Translations under genes and position numbers: made by a program
Notes under the pieces: model-generated
Databases searched by the model: none
What the model saw: the letters and a program-made list of their open reading frames with translations, nothing else
What the model was told of the DNA's origin: nothing
In this document: positions 63,098 to 64,000 of the stretch, one piece after another
How the letters are laid out: each line of letters opens with the position of its first letter
Numbering within the stretch: the first letter of the stretch is position 1
Assembly (NCBI RefSeq): GCF_002270355.1
Contig: NZ_NJFZ01000006.1
Location: 434,001-498,000, forward strand
DNA: 64,000 nt
Direction: 5' to 3'
Source: Flectobacillus sp. BAB-3569
Lineage (GTDB): Bacteria > Bacteroidota > Bacteroidia > Cytophagales > Spirosomataceae

Positions 63098-64000
63098 TTA
63101 CTCTTTTCCTGCTTCTCGGTTATTTTTACCTGTCTTTTGTGTAATATCGTCGCCCAAATCTTCCCGCGCTTCTTCGGCTAATTGAAGTAGCTCCTCTACG
63201 ATTTTAGGATATGTTTTCTGAACATCATATCGTTCGCCTGGGTCACGACGTAAATCGTATAAAGCCATTGGAACGGGCGAGTTCTCATTCACTTGCCCTG
63301 GATAACCATCATTTCCTGGCTGGAAACCTTCATAAGTACGCCCATTGTGCGCTAGAACCAATTTCCAATGCCCTTTTCGTACAGCTTCCAAAGAGTTTTT
63401 GCGATAGTAGTAATAAAAAGACTTTCTTGGTTCTGCCGATAGGTTGCCTTTGAGTAGTTCTGAAATATCTAATCCATCGATTTTATTGCTAGGTAGCTTG
63501 GCTTGACAGAATTTTGCAATCGTTGGTAAAAGGTCAATCGTCGAACTCAATTTATTACAAACTAATCCCTCAGGCATAGTTCCCTTCCAGCGCATTACGC
63601 AAGGCACACGTTGACCACCTTCATAGCTAGTGCCTTTTCCTTCACGGTATCCTCCCGACGAACCAGCGTGATTCCCGTAGTTGAGCCAAGGACCATTATC
63701 GCTGGTAACAATAACAAGCGTATTCTTATCCAAGCCATTTGCTTTCAAGGCTTTCAGTACTTCTCCGATCGACCAGTCTATTTCCATGATTACATCACCG
63801 TATAGCCCTTGTTGGCTTTTTCCTTTAAATCTTGGTGAAGCATTAATAGGCACATGAGGCATAGAATGTGGCAGATACAAGAAGAAAGGATTATTCTTAT
63901 TTCGTTTAATAAAATCAACGGCCTTCTCTGTATATCTCGACGTTAGCATCCCTTGTTGCTCAAGAGTCGTTATATCCTCAATTTTTTCATTATTTTGAAT
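63098..64000 (-). CDS. Arylsulfatase-family protein, partial (C-terminal part)
   Basis: The frame stays open to the window edge, so the ATG at 63949 is internal and the true start lies beyond 64000. The visible part (about 300 residues) has sulfatase features: FFLYLPHSMPHVPI, VIVTSDNGPWLNYGNHAGSS and YEGGQRVPCVMRW, with TIDLLPTIAKF further on. The formylglycine Cys/Ser motif that defines activity is outside the window. Family members release sulfate from glycans or steroids. Neighbouring carbohydrate genes, if any, are off the edge. Confidence 0.93.
   Translation of the reverse strand: MQNNEKIEDITTLEQQGMLTSRYTEKAVDFIKRNKNNPFFLYLPHSMPHVPINASPRFKGKSQQGLYGDVIMEIDWSIGEVLKALKANGLDKNTLVIVTSDNGPWLNYGNHAGSSGGYREGKGTSYEGGQRVPCVMRWKGTMPEGLVCNKLSSTIDLLPTIAKFCQAKLPSNKIDGLDISELLKGNLSAEPRKSFYYYYRKNSLEAVRKGHWKLVLAHNGRTYEGFQPGNDGYPGQVNENSPVPMALYDLRRDPGERYDVQKTYPKIVEELLQLAEEAREDLGDDITQKTGKNNREAGKE

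Noticed and set aside
1-64000. tRNA, rRNA, insertion sequences, prophage or replication origin
   Set aside because: No cloverleaf-like or rRNA-like sequence, transposase, integrase, phage gene or DnaA-box cluster was recognised; weak tRNAs could be missed without a covariance search.

Overview
This 64 kb window is chromosomal DNA from a member of the Bacteroidota, most likely order Cytophagales. Supporting signs are the low G+C content, the bamD-rpoZ-coaBC-porD (DUF4835) gene order, TonB proteins with the Bacteroidota-type N-terminus, DUF3857 transglutaminase-like proteins, promoter-like TAnnTTTG boxes, and no obvious Shine-Dalgarno dependence. Genus cannot be fixed from the sequence. I see no tRNA, rRNA, CRISPR array, insertion sequence or prophage. 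Coding density is normal and most genes are housekeeping or envelope functions.

Layout. 1-2.2 kb: dnaX. 2.4-6.5 kb: a BlaI-type repressor, an ExbD/TolR protein, an M56 (BlaR1-like) metalloprotease fused to a TonB C-terminal domain, and a separate TonB. They share an AACTA-n6-TAGTT palindrome in their upstream regions. 6.7-16.1 kb: a stand-alone CBM48-like protein, a NagX-type acetyltransferase, an alpha/beta hydrolase with an SdpR-type repressor, a sugar-isomerase-like TIM barrel, a TonB-dependent-receptor-like barrel, a TlpA thioredoxin and a glycine-zipper lipoprotein. 16.6-22.7 kb: a PVC-type haem-binding beta-propeller/HEAT/cytochrome protein, a TPR membrane protein and an M48 protease. 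23.2-26.8 kb: bamD, rpoZ, coaBC, porD. 26.9-32.5 kb: GH130, YceI, DinB, an NRDE protein, a frameshifted ATP-grasp gene and a LysE exporter. 32.8-39.9 kb: priA, DUF1295, a CPBP protease, DUF4262 and an M24 peptidase. 40.1-44.1 kb: a TPR histidine kinase converging on a large M48 protease. 44.4-50.4 kb: three tandem DUF3857 genes. 50.7-64 kb: pheT, a small HhH-like protein, a phosphoesterase, an aldo/keto reductase, a PhyH dioxygenase with a divergent AraC regulator, a double ABC ATPase, MarR, two paralogous small envelope proteins, PhzF, a frameshifted GNAT gene and a partial sulfatase.

The most striking feature outside genes is the density of intergenic repeats. At least six families recur: (R1) GGCAACAGGCACAAAGGCAC-type; (R2) AAAGCCGAAAGC/CTTTCGGCTTTCAG-type; (R3) GAGTGATTGAGTGA-type; (R4) CTTCAAAT runs; (R5) CTAGTTCAAGAC palindromes with AACAGTTTAAAACTGTT; (R6) TAGAGACGCAAT/ATTGCGTCTCTA palindromes. 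A set of related terminator hairpins shows a compensatory base change.

Most likely to reward follow-up are the BlaI/ExbD/M56-TonB/TonB module with its shared operator; the DUF3857 trio, in which two of three paralogues have lost the transglutaminase Cys and His; two genes each broken by one missing T in a homopolymer, which may be sequencing errors; and the repeat families.
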